Assembly (NCBI RefSeq): GCF_001693735.1
Contig: NZ_LWDV01000009.1
Location: 617,753-681,752, forward strand
Direction of reading: 5' to 3'
DNA length: 64,000 nt
From: Orenia metallireducens
GTDB lineage: Bacteria > Bacillota > Halanaerobiia > Halobacteroidales > Halobacteroidaceae
A program made the position numbers and the translations under genes. Under the pieces are notes generated by a model. It saw nothing but the letters and a program-made list of their open reading frames with translations. It had not been told where the DNA came from and made no database searches. Below, piece after piece: positions 54,994-64,000 of this stretch (position 1 is the first letter of the stretch; every line of letters begins with the position of its first letter).

Positions 54994-55890
54994 TCAAAGA
55001 TTAGCAAAAACACTCAATTTTCTTGGTTCTAAAGATATCTCCAAAGGTAAATGAGGACCCTTCTCACCATCAACATCAGAAAAGTGGGGATCATAGGTAC
55101 TATCGGTACATTCAACCTTAAAGTAATTATCCTGTAAATAGATAATATTCTTATCATTTAAATGCTCACCTTGGAGTATCTTAACAAATAAAGCTGCAAT
55201 CTCATGTAAAGGTCTTGCTTTAACAGCTACAAACTCTAAAAGTCCATCATCTATGGTAGCCATAGGGGCTAGCTTATTAAACCCTCCTGCACCTTGACTA
55301 TTTAAGATTAAAAATAGATAGACCTCTTCTTCTATTTTCTCTTCTTTAGTAGTAATCTTCAGAGGAATGGGCTTTAATTTAGGCAATTGCTCAATACCCT
55401 TTAAGTAATAAGCCATCTTACCAAGGGTATTCTTAAATTTTCTATCAATCTCATGGGAGACAGTTGATAGTAGACCTCCTGCACAGACATTGATAAAGTA
55501 TCTATCATTTACCTTTCCTATATCTACTTCTTTGATATTCCCTTTCAGTATAGTATCAAAACATTCCCTAAATTCAAAGGGCATATTCAAATGAGCTGCA
55601 AAATCATTTGCAGTCCCAGCAGGCACAATCCCTAATGGAATATCTATATTATCCTCTAGCATCTTATTAATTACCTCATTGACAGTGCCATCACCACCAG
55701 CAGCTACTATAGTATCATATTCATCTTCAACAATATTCTCTAAACCTATAGGGATATCCCCTGGTTTTAAACTTCTAAATACATTTACCTCATACCCTGC
55801 TCTTTGAAATCTATCGATAAAATCATCTAAAAAATTAGGAAACCTCCTATTCCCTGACATAGGATTATAAAGTAATTTAACCTTCTTCAT
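54994..55890 (-). CDS. Diacylglycerol kinase-family lipid kinase (DgkB/YegS type)
   Basis: A 298-residue soluble lipid kinase. Start KVKLLYNPMSGNRRF, nucleotide motif VAAGGDGTVNEVIN (about 58-71), GIVPAGTANDFA and the C-terminal beta-sandwich (DGLLEFVAV) are all typical. Members phosphorylate diacylglycerol for phospholipid turnover at the membrane. Monocistronic. Confidence 0.9.
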   Translation of the reverse strand: MKKVKLLYNPMSGNRRFPNFLDDFIDRFQRAGYEVNVFRSLKPGDIPIGLENIVEDEYDTIVAAGGDGTVNEVINKMLEDNIDIPLGIVPAGTANDFAAHLNMPFEFRECFDTILKGNIKEVDIGKVNDRYFINVCAGGLLSTVSHEIDRKFKNTLGKMAYYLKGIEQLPKLKPIPLKITTKEEKIEEEVYLFLILNSQGAGGFNKLAPMATIDDGLLEFVAVKARPLHEIAALFVKILQGEHLNDKNIIYLQDNYFKVECTDSTYDPHFSDVDGEKGPHLPLEISLEPRKLSVFANL

Positions 55891-56236
55891 AACTTAACAG
55901 CCACCACCTTACCTTATAATATTAATATTATATTTATTACTAAAGTTCTTAGACTAGATAATCCTCTTTAATAAAATAACTTCTTTTTATAACTATAAAT
56001 GGGATTAACCATCGACTCTATCTTAATATTCTCTAGAAGCTAAAATATTCCTCTAAGACAATCATCCTAATTCTCTTTAAAATTATCACAATTATCTTAA
56101 CCTCTAAATAGTTTACCAAAACAAAAGGGGATTATCGATTCTAGATTAAAATTTAAAGAGTTCTATTATTTTTTGAGAATACCTGCTTCATTCAAATATA
56201 TGAGAACTTAATAAAATAAATATTTCTCTTAACAAA
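55891..56236. other. Gene-free spacer
   Basis: AT-rich with no supported ORF, repeat or stem; it contains the promoter region of the lipid kinase, which I could not place precisely. Confidence 0.4.
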
Positions 56237-56276
56237 AGCCATCATAACCAGAAAGGTATCTCTGGTTATGATGGCT
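56237..56276 (-). terminator. Terminator of the NERD-like gene
   Basis: AGCCATCATAACCAGA, eight bases, TCTGGTTATGATGGCT: a 16-base stem followed by TTTTG on the minus strand. Confidence 0.8.
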
Positions 56277-56299
56277 AATTATCACTTTCTAAGCTTTAA

Positions 56300-57166
56300 T
56301 CATAATAAATTATACTTTCTTAAAACCTCATTATTTATATTCTTCTCAACAGCAAGTAATGATTTAGAATGTAGCTCTAATAGATAATCTATTAACTTCT
56401 GCTGTTCTTTCTCTGAGATTATTTCCTCATTTCCTTGCTCCTTACTCTTAATCCAATAAAGAGAATCATATAGATTATCAAAAATAGGAAACCTCCCCTT
56501 ATCTGGGAGATTAAAGTTAGAATTAAGCTCAAGGTTAACTACTACATTGTAGATTCTAATCTTTTTATCAAAAATAAGGTTGTAGACTAATTCCTCTACT
56601 GCTTCTACATTACCTTGATTGCTTTTATATGGATTGAAAATCCTTTTATCTTTACCAAAGTTCCAATACTCCATACCAACCATCCCACCTATTATCCCTG
56701 AAGCTTTCATAATCTTAATTACATAAATATGATTTAAACCAAAGATAATAGTATCAATCTGTTGTAAGTAATTATCACTACAGGGTAGGTAAACATTATT
56801 CAAGACTTTAAACTTATCATTGCCCAATATATCCATTAAATTTTCTTTAAACCTTTTATCTAATTTATCTTCCCTCTCTTTAAACTCTACATTCTTATGA
56901 TATGTATGATACTTATATACCTTAGGTCCTATAACCCATAAAGCAACTATAAATAACAACATAAATGAAATAGCCCCATATAATGAATAATTATAATAAG
57001 GGGTATACCTGTAATAATAATCTGCTATAGCCACTGAACCCAATGACATTAATATAACTCCAATCAAAAATTTTCTAAGCCTTCTTTTCTTTCCAATCAC
57101 TTGATTGACCTTGTTAAAATAATCAGTCTGATTATCCTGCTTTTTATCCTTGATTAATATAGCCAT
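56300..57166 (-). CDS. Membrane protein with a NERD-like (nuclease-related) domain
   Basis: A 288-residue protein with two membrane helices (about 33-50 and 62-82) and a cytoplasmic NERD-like domain. The NERD pattern is visible as QQIDTIIFGLNHIYVIKIMK (about 136-155), but where active members have Glu-x-Lys (IEVKN) it reads IKIMK, so nuclease activity is doubtful. A helical C-terminus follows. Function unknown. Confidence 0.6.
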   Translation of the reverse strand: MAILIKDKKQDNQTDYFNKVNQVIGKKRRLRKFLIGVILMSLGSVAIADYYYRYTPYYNYSLYGAISFMLLFIVALWVIGPKVYKYHTYHKNVEFKEREDKLDKRFKENLMDILGNDKFKVLNNVYLPCSDNYLQQIDTIIFGLNHIYVIKIMKASGIIGGMVGMEYWNFGKDKRIFNPYKSNQGNVEAVEELVYNLIFDKKIRIYNVVVNLELNSNFNLPDKGRFPIFDNLYDSLYWIKSKEQGNEEIISEKEQQKLIDYLLELHSKSLLAVEKNINNEVLRKYNLL

Positions 57167-57316
57167 ACTTCTCCTCCTACAAAACTCTTCTTAATTACCC
57201 TTATGAAATCTAAGTAATTAAATTGATAATTTTTTAATTTTTAATATCAAATTATATCTATTGATAGTATATATCAAATGTTCTAGAATAATCAAGCCAA
57301 AACTATTAATAAAAAA

Positions 57317-57342
57317 ACCTTCGATTCTTAAGAATCGAAGGT
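57317..57342 (-). terminator. Terminator, perfect palindrome
   Basis: ACCTTCGATTCTT/AAGAATCGAAGGT followed by seven T on the minus strand. A worn copy of the same stem (CCTTCGATTCT...CAAAGG) lies at 58139-58162 after the third CBM25 gene. Confidence 0.85.
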
Positions 57343-57359
57343 AGAGATTGTGAGTTCTA

Positions 57360-57674
57360 TTATACTAAACTTTGCCCATGGACTATAGTATAAGTCCAGT
57401 TCTTCCCATTATTGTTATCCCAATTATCGGCACAATCCTTAAAGCAGAAATTAAACTTCTCAAACTCTGCTGGAACTTCTAATTCTGCTGTCCAAGCACC
57501 TTTACTATAATTCATCTCTATATCATTTATATCTTCCCAAATACCTCCCTGCCTAGTAAGACCAGCATGTAAATAAAGCTGATTGGCACCACTTTTAGCA
57601 AGTAATCCATTATAATCTATGCTCACTCTCTGCCCTGCCCTAACAGGAAATGGCTCAATTTTTATCTCTTCCAC
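57360..57674 (-). CDS. Stand-alone CBM25 starch-binding protein 1
   Basis: A 104-residue protein that is almost only one CBM25 (starch/glycogen-binding) domain: VRAGQRVSIDYNGLLAKSG, QLYLHAGL, KGAWTAELEVP, and the hallmark NFCFKDCADNWDNNNGKNW. GTG at 57674 follows AAAGGGGGA. No signal peptide, so it should be cytoplasmic. It has an extra Cys (KDCADN) absent from the three sister proteins. Members usually occur as domains of amylases; here the domain is alone. Confidence 0.8.
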   Translation of the reverse strand: MEEIKIEPFPVRAGQRVSIDYNGLLAKSGANQLYLHAGLTRQGGIWEDINDIEMNYSKGAWTAELEVPAEFEKFNFCFKDCADNWDNNNGKNWTYTIVHGQSLV

Positions 57675-57774
57675 TAAAAATCCCCCTTTAGATTTATTCA
57701 CTTTTTAATTTATCTAATTCCAAACTCAATTAATAAGATGTAAATCTTACTATAAACTCTTAATTACTATTAAT

Positions 57775-58062
57775 TTAAAAGATATTATAGCTCCAATTAT
57801 AACCATTATTGTTGTCCCAATTATCTGCAGAGTCCTTAAAACAGAAGTCGAAGGTCTCCCCTTCTTGAACTTGTAAATTAGCTGTCCAAATACCAGATCG
57901 ATTCTCCATCTTAATATCAGAAATATTACTCCATTGGTGTTGCTTAGCTACGCCAGCATGAAGATAGATCTCTTCTGCACCACTTTTAGCAAGTAAACCA
58001 CTATAGGTTACTTTTACTATATCTCCTGCACTGATTGGTTGTGGATCTACTCTAACTTCCAT
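57775..58062 (-). CDS. Stand-alone CBM25 starch-binding protein 2
   Basis: A 95-residue single CBM25 domain: VKVTYSGLLAKSGAEEIYLH, a Trp-rich middle, and FCFKDSADNWDNNNGYNWSY at the end. ATG follows AAGGAGG. It is the shortest of four tandem paralogues, each with its own ribosome site and spacing of 75-520 bases. Confidence 0.85.
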   Translation of the reverse strand: MEVRVDPQPISAGDIVKVTYSGLLAKSGAEEIYLHAGVAKQHQWSNISDIKMENRSGIWTANLQVQEGETFDFCFKDSADNWDNNNGYNWSYNIF

Positions 58063-58179
58063 CTAGATGCCTCCTTTTTAATTACTAGTAAATTACTTTA
58101 ATTTAAGCTTAATTCTCTCTTAATAGTCTTAAGCAAAATCCTTCGATTCTAAGAACCAAAGGATAACCTAAGCTATTAA

Positions 58180-58470
58180 TTATATGATTGTATAACTCCA
58201 ATTACGCCCATTATTATTATCCCAATTATCAGCAGAATCTTTAAAGCAGAACTTTAATTTTACAGGCTCTTTTAACTCTACATTAACTACCCAGTCATTC
58301 TCTTCTTTATTCATCTTGATATTCTGTACATTGGTCCAATCATATTCATAGGCAAGTCCAGTATGGAGATAGACCTGATCTGCTCCACTTTTAGCTAGTA
58401 ATCCATTATAACGTACCTCTATTACATCTCCATTATGCATTGGTAAGGGTCTAACTCTTACTTCATCCAC
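58180..58470 (-). CDS. Stand-alone CBM25 starch-binding protein 3
   Basis: A 96-residue single CBM25 domain: EVRYNGLLAKSGADQVYLHT, then LKFCFKDSADNWDNNNGRNW. The start is a GTG with AAGGAGGGG about ten bases upstream. No signal peptide. Confidence 0.82.
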   Translation of the reverse strand: MDEVRVRPLPMHNGDVIEVRYNGLLAKSGADQVYLHTGLAYEYDWTNVQNIKMNKEENDWVVNVELKEPVKLKFCFKDSADNWDNNNGRNWSYTII

Positions 58471-58565
58471 TACTGCATCCCCTCCTTAATTATTATCACA
58501 GTTTTAATTTATGTATTTTTCATTATTTTTATAATGATTTTTAGTATTTATTTTATTTATTGCTA

Positions 58566-58846
58566 TTATTCCATTAAATTTATTGATTTATTTTTGGTAA
58601 TTTTTTTTAACATTTTATTTCTATAGTAAAGAATTATATCAGTTACTACCATCAAAGTATTGATTAGATAGAGATAAACCACTGAATCAAAACTATAAAG
58701 TAGCTTATGTACTATTCCTGATAAATATCCAACAAAAATGATATATAAAAATACTACACTCTTTCCTGAATTAGCTTTTGATTTATAAGACTTGTAAATA
58801 GATACTCTCCAAAAGCTAGTAACATTATAACTTCAAAGATACTCAC
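58566..58846 (-). pseudogene. PQ-loop/SemiSWEET-like membrane protein, frameshifted
   Basis: A GTG after GGAAGAG opens SIFEVIMLLAFG; the frame then shifts and continues as SIYKSYKSKANSGKSVVFLY, FVGYLSGIVHKLLYSFD and VVYLYLINTLMVVTDIILYY to the stop. This matches a common three-helix clostridial membrane protein related to PQ-loop transporters. A few codons are lost at the join. It lies between CBM25 genes 3 and 4. Confidence 0.65.
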
Positions 58847-58941
58847 TTTTCTCTTCCTTCTTTATTATTTTTAGCTTAAACTTAATCTGATATCCATTTT
58901 TTATTATATATCTATAGTTATACAATTACCAGAATAATAAA

Positions 58942-58975
58942 ATAAGGGGCTTAGACAGTTGTCTAAGCCCCTTAT
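58942..58975 (-). terminator. Terminator downstream of CBM25 gene 4
   Basis: ATAAGGGGCTTAGACA, GT, TGTCTAAGCCCCTTAT: 16-base perfect arms, T-rich tail on the minus strand. Confidence 0.85.
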
Positions 58976-58993
58976 CAAAAGAATTAATAAATC

Positions 58994-59287
58994 TTATTTA
59001 AATATCTTATAACTCCAGTTATCCCCATTATTATTATCCCAATGCTCAGCAGAATCCTTAAAACAGAAGTTCAATCTATTATCATGATCTTCTACTCTAA
59101 TATCTGCTATCCAATTACCTTCATTATGTTTCATAGCGATATCTGTTACATAATTCCATTTGTCACCATAACCCAATCCAGCATGTAAGTAAATTTGTTC
59201 AGTATCAGCTGTATTGAGTACTCCATTATATTTAACTCTGATTTTATTTCCATTATTACTAGGTAAAGGATGTACTATTATACCCAT
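58994..59287 (-). CDS. Stand-alone CBM25 starch-binding protein 4
   Basis: A 97-residue single CBM25 domain: KIRVKYNGVLNTADTEQIYL, then NFCFKDSAEHWDNNNGDNW. It is the most diverged of the four (TADTEQ instead of AKSGA). ATG follows AAGGAGG. With the other three it forms a gene array unlinked here to any glycoside hydrolase. Confidence 0.85.
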   Translation of the reverse strand: MGIIVHPLPSNNGNKIRVKYNGVLNTADTEQIYLHAGLGYGDKWNYVTDIAMKHNEGNWIADIRVEDHDNRLNFCFKDSAEHWDNNNGDNWSYKIFK

Positions 59288-59364
59288 AATGTTCCTCCTT
59301 ATTATTCTGCTTTTCTTCTTAATTTGTACTAATTTGTAATATTTATTATTGAGATAATAGATAG

Positions 59365-59580
59365 ATAATACGACACTTTTTTAGTTAAAAATTAAGTTCA
59401 AAACCTCACACCTCACCCCTTAATCCCCCTACGAGTAATACAGTTCAATTACTCTTCGTACACAACCAGTCTCTCCTTAATTAATGAAAGGGGAAACTCT
59501 TTCTCTTTTACTTTTCTCCCTTCTCCTAAGAGTAGGAGAAGGGTTGGGGATGAGGTGTGAAAAGTGTCGTAATATACCCA
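59365..59580. repeat. Foldback intergenic repeat (copy 6)
   Basis: Begins GATAATACGACACTTTT and ends AAAAGTGTCGTAATATACCC, so the ends are inverted repeats. Bases 59405-59475 equal the reverse complement of 24284-24354 without a mismatch. The interior pairs on itself (CACACCTCACCCC with the GATGAGGTGTG end). Confidence 0.75.
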
Positions 59581-59620
59581 TTAACCATCAATATTGAACT
59601 TCAACTAGTAGAATATATTA

Positions 59621-59664
59621 ATTCATAGAAAAGACCGAGGATATCCTCGGTCTTTTCTATGAAT
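59621..59664 (-). terminator. clpB terminator, perfect 44-bp palindrome
   Basis: Twenty-two-base arms without loop (core GACCGAGGATATCCTCGGTC), one base from the clpB stop. Confidence 0.85.
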
Positions 59665-59665
59665 A

Positions 59666-62242
59666 TCATTTTTTACTAACAATAAACTCACCATCATAGT
59701 CTACCACAACCTTATCACCTTCATCAATATCACCTTCTAAGAGCTTTAATGCTAGCTTATCTTTGATGTATCTTTGAATAACTCGCTGTAAAGGTCTTGC
59801 TCCATAGGCAGGATCATAACCTAACTGAGCAATTTCTGCTTTTGCCTTGTCAGTCAATTCAAGCTCCAAACTCTGCTTTGCTAGCTTCTCTGCTAAATAT
59901 CCTAAATGAATATCAATAATCTCTTTAATATGCTCTTCATCTAAAGCATGGAAGATTATCTGTTCATCAATTCGGTTGATAAACTCTGGACGGAAATGAG
60001 CTTTGACAGCTTCTCTGACTTTATCCTCCATCATCTCTCGGTCATTAATATCTTGGATATACTGTGAACCGATATTTGAGGTCATAATAATTACTGTATT
60101 TCTAAAGTCAACCTCTTTGCCTTGACTATCAGTTAAGATACCATCATCTAAGACCTGTAATAGGATATTAAAGACATCTGGATGGGCCTTCTCCACCTCA
60201 TCAAGTAAGACTACAGAATAAGGCTTTCTCCTAATCTTCTCTGTCAATTGACCTCCCTCTTCAAAACCAACATATCCTGGAGGAGAACCGATTAATTTAG
60301 CCACAGCATGACGTTCCATATACTCAGACATATCTAAACGAACTATGGCTTTTTCATCATCAAAGAGATATTCAGCTAAAGTCTTGGCTAACTCTGTCTT
60401 ACCAACCCCTGTTGGTCCCATAAATAAGAAGGATCCTAAAGGACGGTCTTCATCTTGTAAGCCTGTACGGGAACGGCGAATTGCATTACTAACAGCTTCA
60501 ATAGCATCAGTTTGACCGACTACCCTTCTACTTAACTCCTCCTCTAGATGGATCAACTTATGCTTCTCACCCTCCATTACTTTAGTTACAGGAATATCAG
60601 TCCAAGAAGCAATTATCTCAGCTATATCCTCAGAACTAACCTCTTCTTTCAATAGATTCCTCTCCTGTTTTAATCCTTGAGCTTTAGCATTTGCTTCTGC
60701 TAACTTCGTACTTAAATCATGTAATTTTCCATACTTTAAGCGAGCAGCCTTCTCATAATCAGCATCCCTTTCAGCTGCTTCTGCTTCTATTTTAGTCTCT
60801 TCTATCTCTTCCTTCAAATCCTGTATCCTTTGAATAATCTCCTTTTCATTAATCCATTTTGCCTTAAGAGGATTTATTTTATCCTTTAATTCTCCTATCT
60901 CTTCTTCAATATTCGTTAGTCGCTCTTTAGAGACAGAGTCCTCTTCTTTTCTTAAAGCCTCCTTCTCAATTTCTAGCCTTCTTAATTTACGGTCTAACTC
61001 ATCAATTTCAGCAGGCATAGAGTCAATTTCTATTCTTAATTTAGAGGCAGCTTCGTCAACTAAATCTATCGCTTTATCTGGTAGGAAACGTTCTGTTAAG
61101 TATCTGTCAGAGAGCTTAGCAGCTGAAACAAGGGCATTGTCCTGAATCTTAACCCCATGATGAATTTCATATTTCTCTTTTAAACCCCTTAAGATAGAGA
61201 TAGTATCTTCAACTGTAGGTTCATCAATTACAATCGGTTGGAATCTACGCTCTAAAGCAGCATCCTTCTCAATATGCTTCTTATATTCATTTAAGGTTGT
61301 AGCCCCGATACAGCGCAATTCTCCCCGAGCAAGGGCTGGCTTAAGTAAGTTAGCCGCATCCATTGCCCCTTCTGTAGCTCCAGCACCTACTAAGGTATGC
61401 ATCTCATCAATAAATAGGATAATCTCTCCATTAGCCTTATTAACCTCTTTTAAAACACTCTTTAACCGTTCTTCAAATTCTCCTCGGTACTTAGCACCTG
61501 CTACTAATGAACCCATATCTAAAGAGATTACCCGTTTATCACGTAAGCCTTCGGGAATATCACCATTGATAATCCGTTGGGCTAACCCTTCTACAATAGC
61601 TGTCTTACCAACGCCAGGATCACCAATCAACACTGGGTTATTCTTACGCCGTCTAGATAAGACCTGCATAATCCTTCTAATCTTCTCATCACGCCCAATT
61701 ACTGGATCTAACTTACCTTTACGTGCCAATTCAGTTAAATCTATCGTATAATTATCTAAAGCTCGATATTGACCTTCAGCACTTTGGCTAGTTATCTTCT
61801 CTCCCCCTCTAATCTCTTTGATTATACTTTGAATATTTTTTACAGTTAATTGATAACCTTTTAATAATTGAGCTGCTTTATCATTCTTTTCAGCTAAAAT
61901 TGCCAGCAAGAAATGTTCTGTAGAAATATACTCATCATCAAGGTTCTCTGCCTCTTTTCTTGCCCTCCGTAGGGCTCTACTTAACTCCTGAGAGCTATAT
62001 AGTTGAATATCATCAGAATAGACCTTAGGCAACCTCTCCATTAATTGTTGCAAATCTCCTTCTAGAGAATCTAAATCAACCTCTAACTTCTCTAATATCG
62101 GTCTGACTATTCCCTGATCTTGCTTCAGTAATGCCAGTAATAAATGAGCTGGATAAACCTCTTGGTTGTTATTATCCTCTGCTAAATGTTGAGCCTCTAC
62201 TAAAGCCTCTTGAGCTTTAATTGTAAAGTTATCTGTCTTCAT
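59666..62242 (-). CDS. clpB: ClpB disaggregase
   Basis: An 858-residue AAA+ chaperone that extracts proteins from aggregates with Hsp70 and small Hsps. N-domain (about 1-145), first ATPase with [14 protein letters not shown] (about 203-216) and [10 protein letters not shown], a middle coiled coil (about 400-525) that marks ClpB rather than ClpC, and second ATPase with [13 protein letters not shown] and [12 protein letters not shown] start at the ATG at 62242 after GGGGTGAT, which gives the standard length. It follows hsp20 and probably shares its CIRCE-controlled promoter. Confidence 0.95.
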   Translation of the reverse strand: MKTDNFTIKAQEALVEAQHLAEDNNNQEVYPAHLLLALLKQDQGIVRPILEKLEVDLDSLEGDLQQLMERLPKVYSDDIQLYSSQELSRALRRARKEAENLDDEYISTEHFLLAILAEKNDKAAQLLKGYQLTVKNIQSIIKEIRGGEKITSQSAEGQYRALDNYTIDLTELARKGKLDPVIGRDEKIRRIMQVLSRRRKNNPVLIGDPGVGKTAIVEGLAQRIINGDIPEGLRDKRVISLDMGSLVAGAKYRGEFEERLKSVLKEVNKANGEIILFIDEMHTLVGAGATEGAMDAANLLKPALARGELRCIGATTLNEYKKHIEKDAALERRFQPIVIDEPTVEDTISILRGLKEKYEIHHGVKIQDNALVSAAKLSDRYLTERFLPDKAIDLVDEAASKLRIEIDSMPAEIDELDRKLRRLEIEKEALRKEEDSVSKERLTNIEEEIGELKDKINPLKAKWINEKEIIQRIQDLKEEIEETKIEAEAAERDADYEKAARLKYGKLHDLSTKLAEANAKAQGLKQERNLLKEEVSSEDIAEIIASWTDIPVTKVMEGEKHKLIHLEEELSRRVVGQTDAIEAVSNAIRRSRTGLQDEDRPLGSFLFMGPTGVGKTELAKTLAEYLFDDEKAIVRLDMSEYMERHAVAKLIGSPPGYVGFEEGGQLTEKIRRKPYSVVLLDEVEKAHPDVFNILLQVLDDGILTDSQGKEVDFRNTVIIMTSNIGSQYIQDINDREMMEDKVREAVKAHFRPEFINRIDEQIIFHALDEEHIKEIIDIHLGYLAEKLAKQSLELELTDKAKAEIAQLGYDPAYGARPLQRVIQRYIKDKLALKLLEGDIDEGDKVVVDYDGEFIVSKK

Positions 62243-62267
62243 AAAATCACCCCATTTATATATAGAT

Positions 62268-62318
62268 AGTGACAAGTTAAGAGTGACAAACAATCAGCTT
62301 TGAACTTAACTTGTCACT
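62268..62318. repeat. Hairpin between hsp20 and clpB
   Basis: AGTGACAAGTTAAG and CTTAACTTGTCACT, 14-base perfect arms around 23 bases. It could trim or stabilise the hsp20-clpB mRNA or weaken read-through into clpB. Similar GTGACAAG phrases recur in other spacers. Confidence 0.55.
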
Positions 62319-62343
62319 TATCACCCATCACTCTTTACTTACC

Positions 62344-62781
62344 TTAGTTGATATCAATTCTCTTTCTTCTAGGTTTCTCTTTCTCCAGTTTAGGTAAGTT
62401 AATTTCTAAAATTCCATTATTATATTCTGCCTTAATATTTTCGATATCAACATTATTGAATCTAAAGCTTCTCTGATAACTTCCTGTTCTTCTTTCACGA
62501 TGTAGAAAATTATCCTTTTCCTCTTCAAAATTTTCTTCTTTATTTACTTTAATTGTTAAATAATCCTTCTCAGTTTCAATTATAATATTCTCCTTCTCTA
62601 ACCCAGGCAATTCAGCTTCTAGAATGTAACTATCTTCTTTTTCTTTGATATCTGTTTTAAAGTTAACACCCTTCATATCCATAAAATCATTAAAGAAACT
62701 AGAGTGTGGAAAGTTAAAATACCTCTCCATCAAACCATTATTCTTATCTTGTCTTTTGTCAAAAGGCATTAGGTCAAACAT
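62344..62781 (-). CDS. hsp20: Small heat-shock protein Hsp20
   Basis: A 145-residue holdase with an alpha-crystallin domain (about 40-135): DIKEKEDSYILEAELPGLEK, then the conserved YNNGILEINLPK at its end and an EKPRRKRIDIN C-terminal I-x-I tail. It captures unfolding proteins for ClpB, whose gene follows. A perfect CIRCE and consensus promoter lie upstream. Confidence 0.93.
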   Translation of the reverse strand: MFDLMPFDKRQDKNNGLMERYFNFPHSSFFNDFMDMKGVNFKTDIKEKEDSYILEAELPGLEKENIIIETEKDYLTIKVNKEENFEEEKDNFLHRERRTGSYQRSFRFNNVDIENIKAEYNNGILEINLPKLEKEKPRRKRIDIN

Positions 62782-62873
62782 TAATATCTACCTCCTCAAT
62801 TAATTTTATAGTAATATTTTAACCACAATTACCTTTTGTTAATCGGATATTATTAAAAATACCCGCCTTATTA

Positions 62874-62900
62874 TTAGCACTCACCTTCATCGAGTGCTAA
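62874..62900. promoter_or_regulatory. CIRCE element (HrcA operator)
   Basis: TTAGCACTC, nine bases, GAGTGCTAA: an exact match to the CIRCE consensus bound by HrcA. It starts five bases past the -10 box, in the untranslated leader of hsp20. Confidence 0.95.
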
Positions 62901-62904
62901 TAAT

Positions 62905-62933
62905 ATTATAAAAAAATATCTCTGATTTGTCAA
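62905..62933 (-). promoter_or_regulatory. Consensus sigma-A promoter of hsp20-clpB
   Basis: Minus strand TTGACA (62928-62933), 17 bases, TATAAT (62905-62910). Confidence 0.88.
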
Positions 62934-62966
62934 GTAATAGTAATTAAAATACTAGGTCAAATGTAA

Positions 62967-62989
62967 AAAGGCGCCTTGTTGGCGCCTTT
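62967..62989 (-). terminator. asnS terminator
   Basis: AAAGGCGCC, TTGTT, GGCGCCTTT: GC-rich stem with TTTTTA on the minus strand, just after the asnS stop. Confidence 0.85.
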
Positions 62990-62998
62990 AATCAAATC

Positions 62999-64000
62999 TT
63001 AAAATTTAGCGTTACCTGGAGTTCGTGGGAAAGAGATTACATCACGAATATTCTTCATTCCCGAAATATACATTAATATCCTTTCAAAGCCTAAACCAAA
63101 TCCAGAGTGAGGAACAGTACCATACTTTCTTAAGTCTAAGAACCAATCATACTTCTCTAATTCCATCCCATCCTCTTCCATCATCTCAACCAATACATCA
63201 TAACGCTCTTCACGCTGACTTCCTCCTACAATCTCACCTACACCTGGTACTAGACAATCAACAGCCCTAACAGTCTTCTTATCATCATTTAATCTCATAT
63301 AAAAAGCTTTGATATCCCTTGGATAATCTGTAACCATTACTGGCTTATTAAAATGCTCTTCTGTCAAATATCTCTCATGCTCTGTTTGTAAATCAATACC
63401 CCATTCTACCTCATAATCAAACTCTTTATCAGCTTCCTTTAAAATTTCTACAGCCTTAGTATAAGTAATCTGAGCAAAATCACTATTAATAATCTCTTTT
63501 AAATTTTCAATACGATTATCTTCAGCAATCCATCTGTCAAAGAAGGCCATCTCTTCTGCACACTCTTCTAAAGCATAGTTAAATAAATACTTCAAAAATT
63601 CTTCAATTACCTGCATATTCTCTTCCAAATCACAAAATGCCATCTCTGGCTCAATCATCCAAAACTCAGCAGCATGACGAGTGGTATTGGAGTTTTCTGC
63701 TCTAAAGGTAGGTCCAAAAGTATAAACATCACCTAAGGCAGTAGCTAAAACTTCTGCCTCTAACTGTCCACTAACAGTCAAACCCGTCTCATCATTGAAG
63801 AAGTCTTGGCTAAAGTCAACTTCACTTTTATCTGTTAAGGGGATCTTTGATAAATCAAAATTAGTCACTCTAAATAACTCTCCTGCCCCTTCAGTATCAT
63901 TGGCAGTAATAATTGGGGTATGGATATAATTAAAGCCCCTCTCTTGAAAGAACTTATGTACAGCATATGACATCTTGCTTCTAAACCTATTCATTACACC
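62999..64000 (-). CDS. asnS: Asparaginyl-tRNA synthetase, 3' part (cut by window edge)
   Basis: The last 333 or so residues of a class IIb synthetase; the whole enzyme is about 460. Motif 2 ([20 protein letters not shown]) and motif 3 ([14 protein letters not shown] near the end) are present, and the frame is open through position 64000. The Asn-specific family is chosen over Asp by [20 protein letters not shown] and the C-terminal [10 protein letters not shown]. The N-terminal anticodon-binding domain lies outside the window. Confidence 0.93.
   Translation of the reverse strand, partial: GVMNRFRSKMSYAVHKFFQERGFNYIHTPIITANDTEGAGELFRVTNFDLSKIPLTDKSEVDFSQDFFNDETGLTVSGQLEAEVLATALGDVYTFGPTFRAENSNTTRHAAEFWMIEPEMAFCDLEENMQVIEEFLKYLFNYALEECAEEMAFFDRWIAEDNRIENLKEIINSDFAQITYTKAVEILKEADKEFDYEVEWGIDLQTEHERYLTEEHFNKPVMVTDYPRDIKAFYMRLNDDKKTVRAVDCLVPGVGEIVGGSQREERYDVLVEMMEEDGMELEKYDWFLDLRKYGTVPHSGFGLGFERILMYISGMKNIRDVISFPRTPGNAKF

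Overview
The window reads as chromosome of a low-GC, spore-forming anaerobic Firmicute with an outer membrane, most likely Halanaerobiales (Halobacteroidaceae, Orenia-like). The reasons are AT-rich Firmicute-style genes with strong AGGAGG ribosome sites, a complete RND/adaptor/TolC efflux operon that needs an outer membrane, a Spo0M homologue, a HrcA-type CIRCE element, a [NiFe] hydrogenase and LL-diaminopimelate aminotransferase. The species assignment is inference; no rRNA or tRNA gene is present to settle it.

Layout. 1-7 kb: a small Cys-rich ORF, then the efflux operon under a TetR regulator whose operator lies on the start of transcription. 7-10.4 kb: membrane hydrolase, a thioredoxin/CsoR-family operon with its own GC-rich operator, a DMT transporter and trpS preceded by a 27-codon ORF. 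10.6-17.8 kb: a decaying stretch holding a SagB-type nitroreductase, an alpha/beta hydrolase, a lactate-utilisation (LUD) protein and other fragments broken by in-frame stops, mixed with intact isochorismatase-family hydrolases, a CPBP protease and a TetR protein with two DNA-binding domains. 18-30 kb: TetR plus exported protein, HD hydrolase, amino-acid metabolism (DapL, MocR-like aminotransferase, XRE-cupin regulator, AzlCD exporter, dicarboxylate symporter), a frameshifted MFS pump and CstA. 30-34.3 kb: accessory DNA with a transposase mosaic, a 25-residue amphipathic peptide gene, a broken lipoprotein, a GH24 lysozyme and a phage Gam protein.

34.8-48 kb: TagO-like exported protein, copper ATPase with an appended CopZ domain, LytS/LytR two-component pair, phospholipase C-like protein, UMF1-type MFS protein, GH4 glycosidase, Spo0M, Dps. 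47.4-54.6 kb: histone-deacetylase-like hydrolase coupled to a hydantoinase A-like protein, then a [NiFe] hydrogenase operon (small, large, HypD C-terminal piece) with a divergent maturation protease, and a deoxynucleoside kinase. 55-64 kb: lipid kinase, NERD-like membrane protein, four separate single-domain CBM25 proteins, the hsp20-clpB heat-shock operon under CIRCE, and the 3' part of asnS.

Three threads run through the window. First, many regulators carry visible operators placed on or just after the -10 box, so control can be read directly. Second, terminators are often perfect palindromes with no loop (up to 60 bp), several containing the stop codon of the gene they terminate. Third, intergenic spaces carry a family of foldback repeats with ends close to ATATTGCGACACTTTT; two of them share 71 identical bases in inverted orientation 35 kb apart. 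The most unusual candidates are the tandem-HTH TetR with its four-half-site operator, the 25-residue peptide gene, and the hydrogenase small subunit without the usual first CxxC pair.
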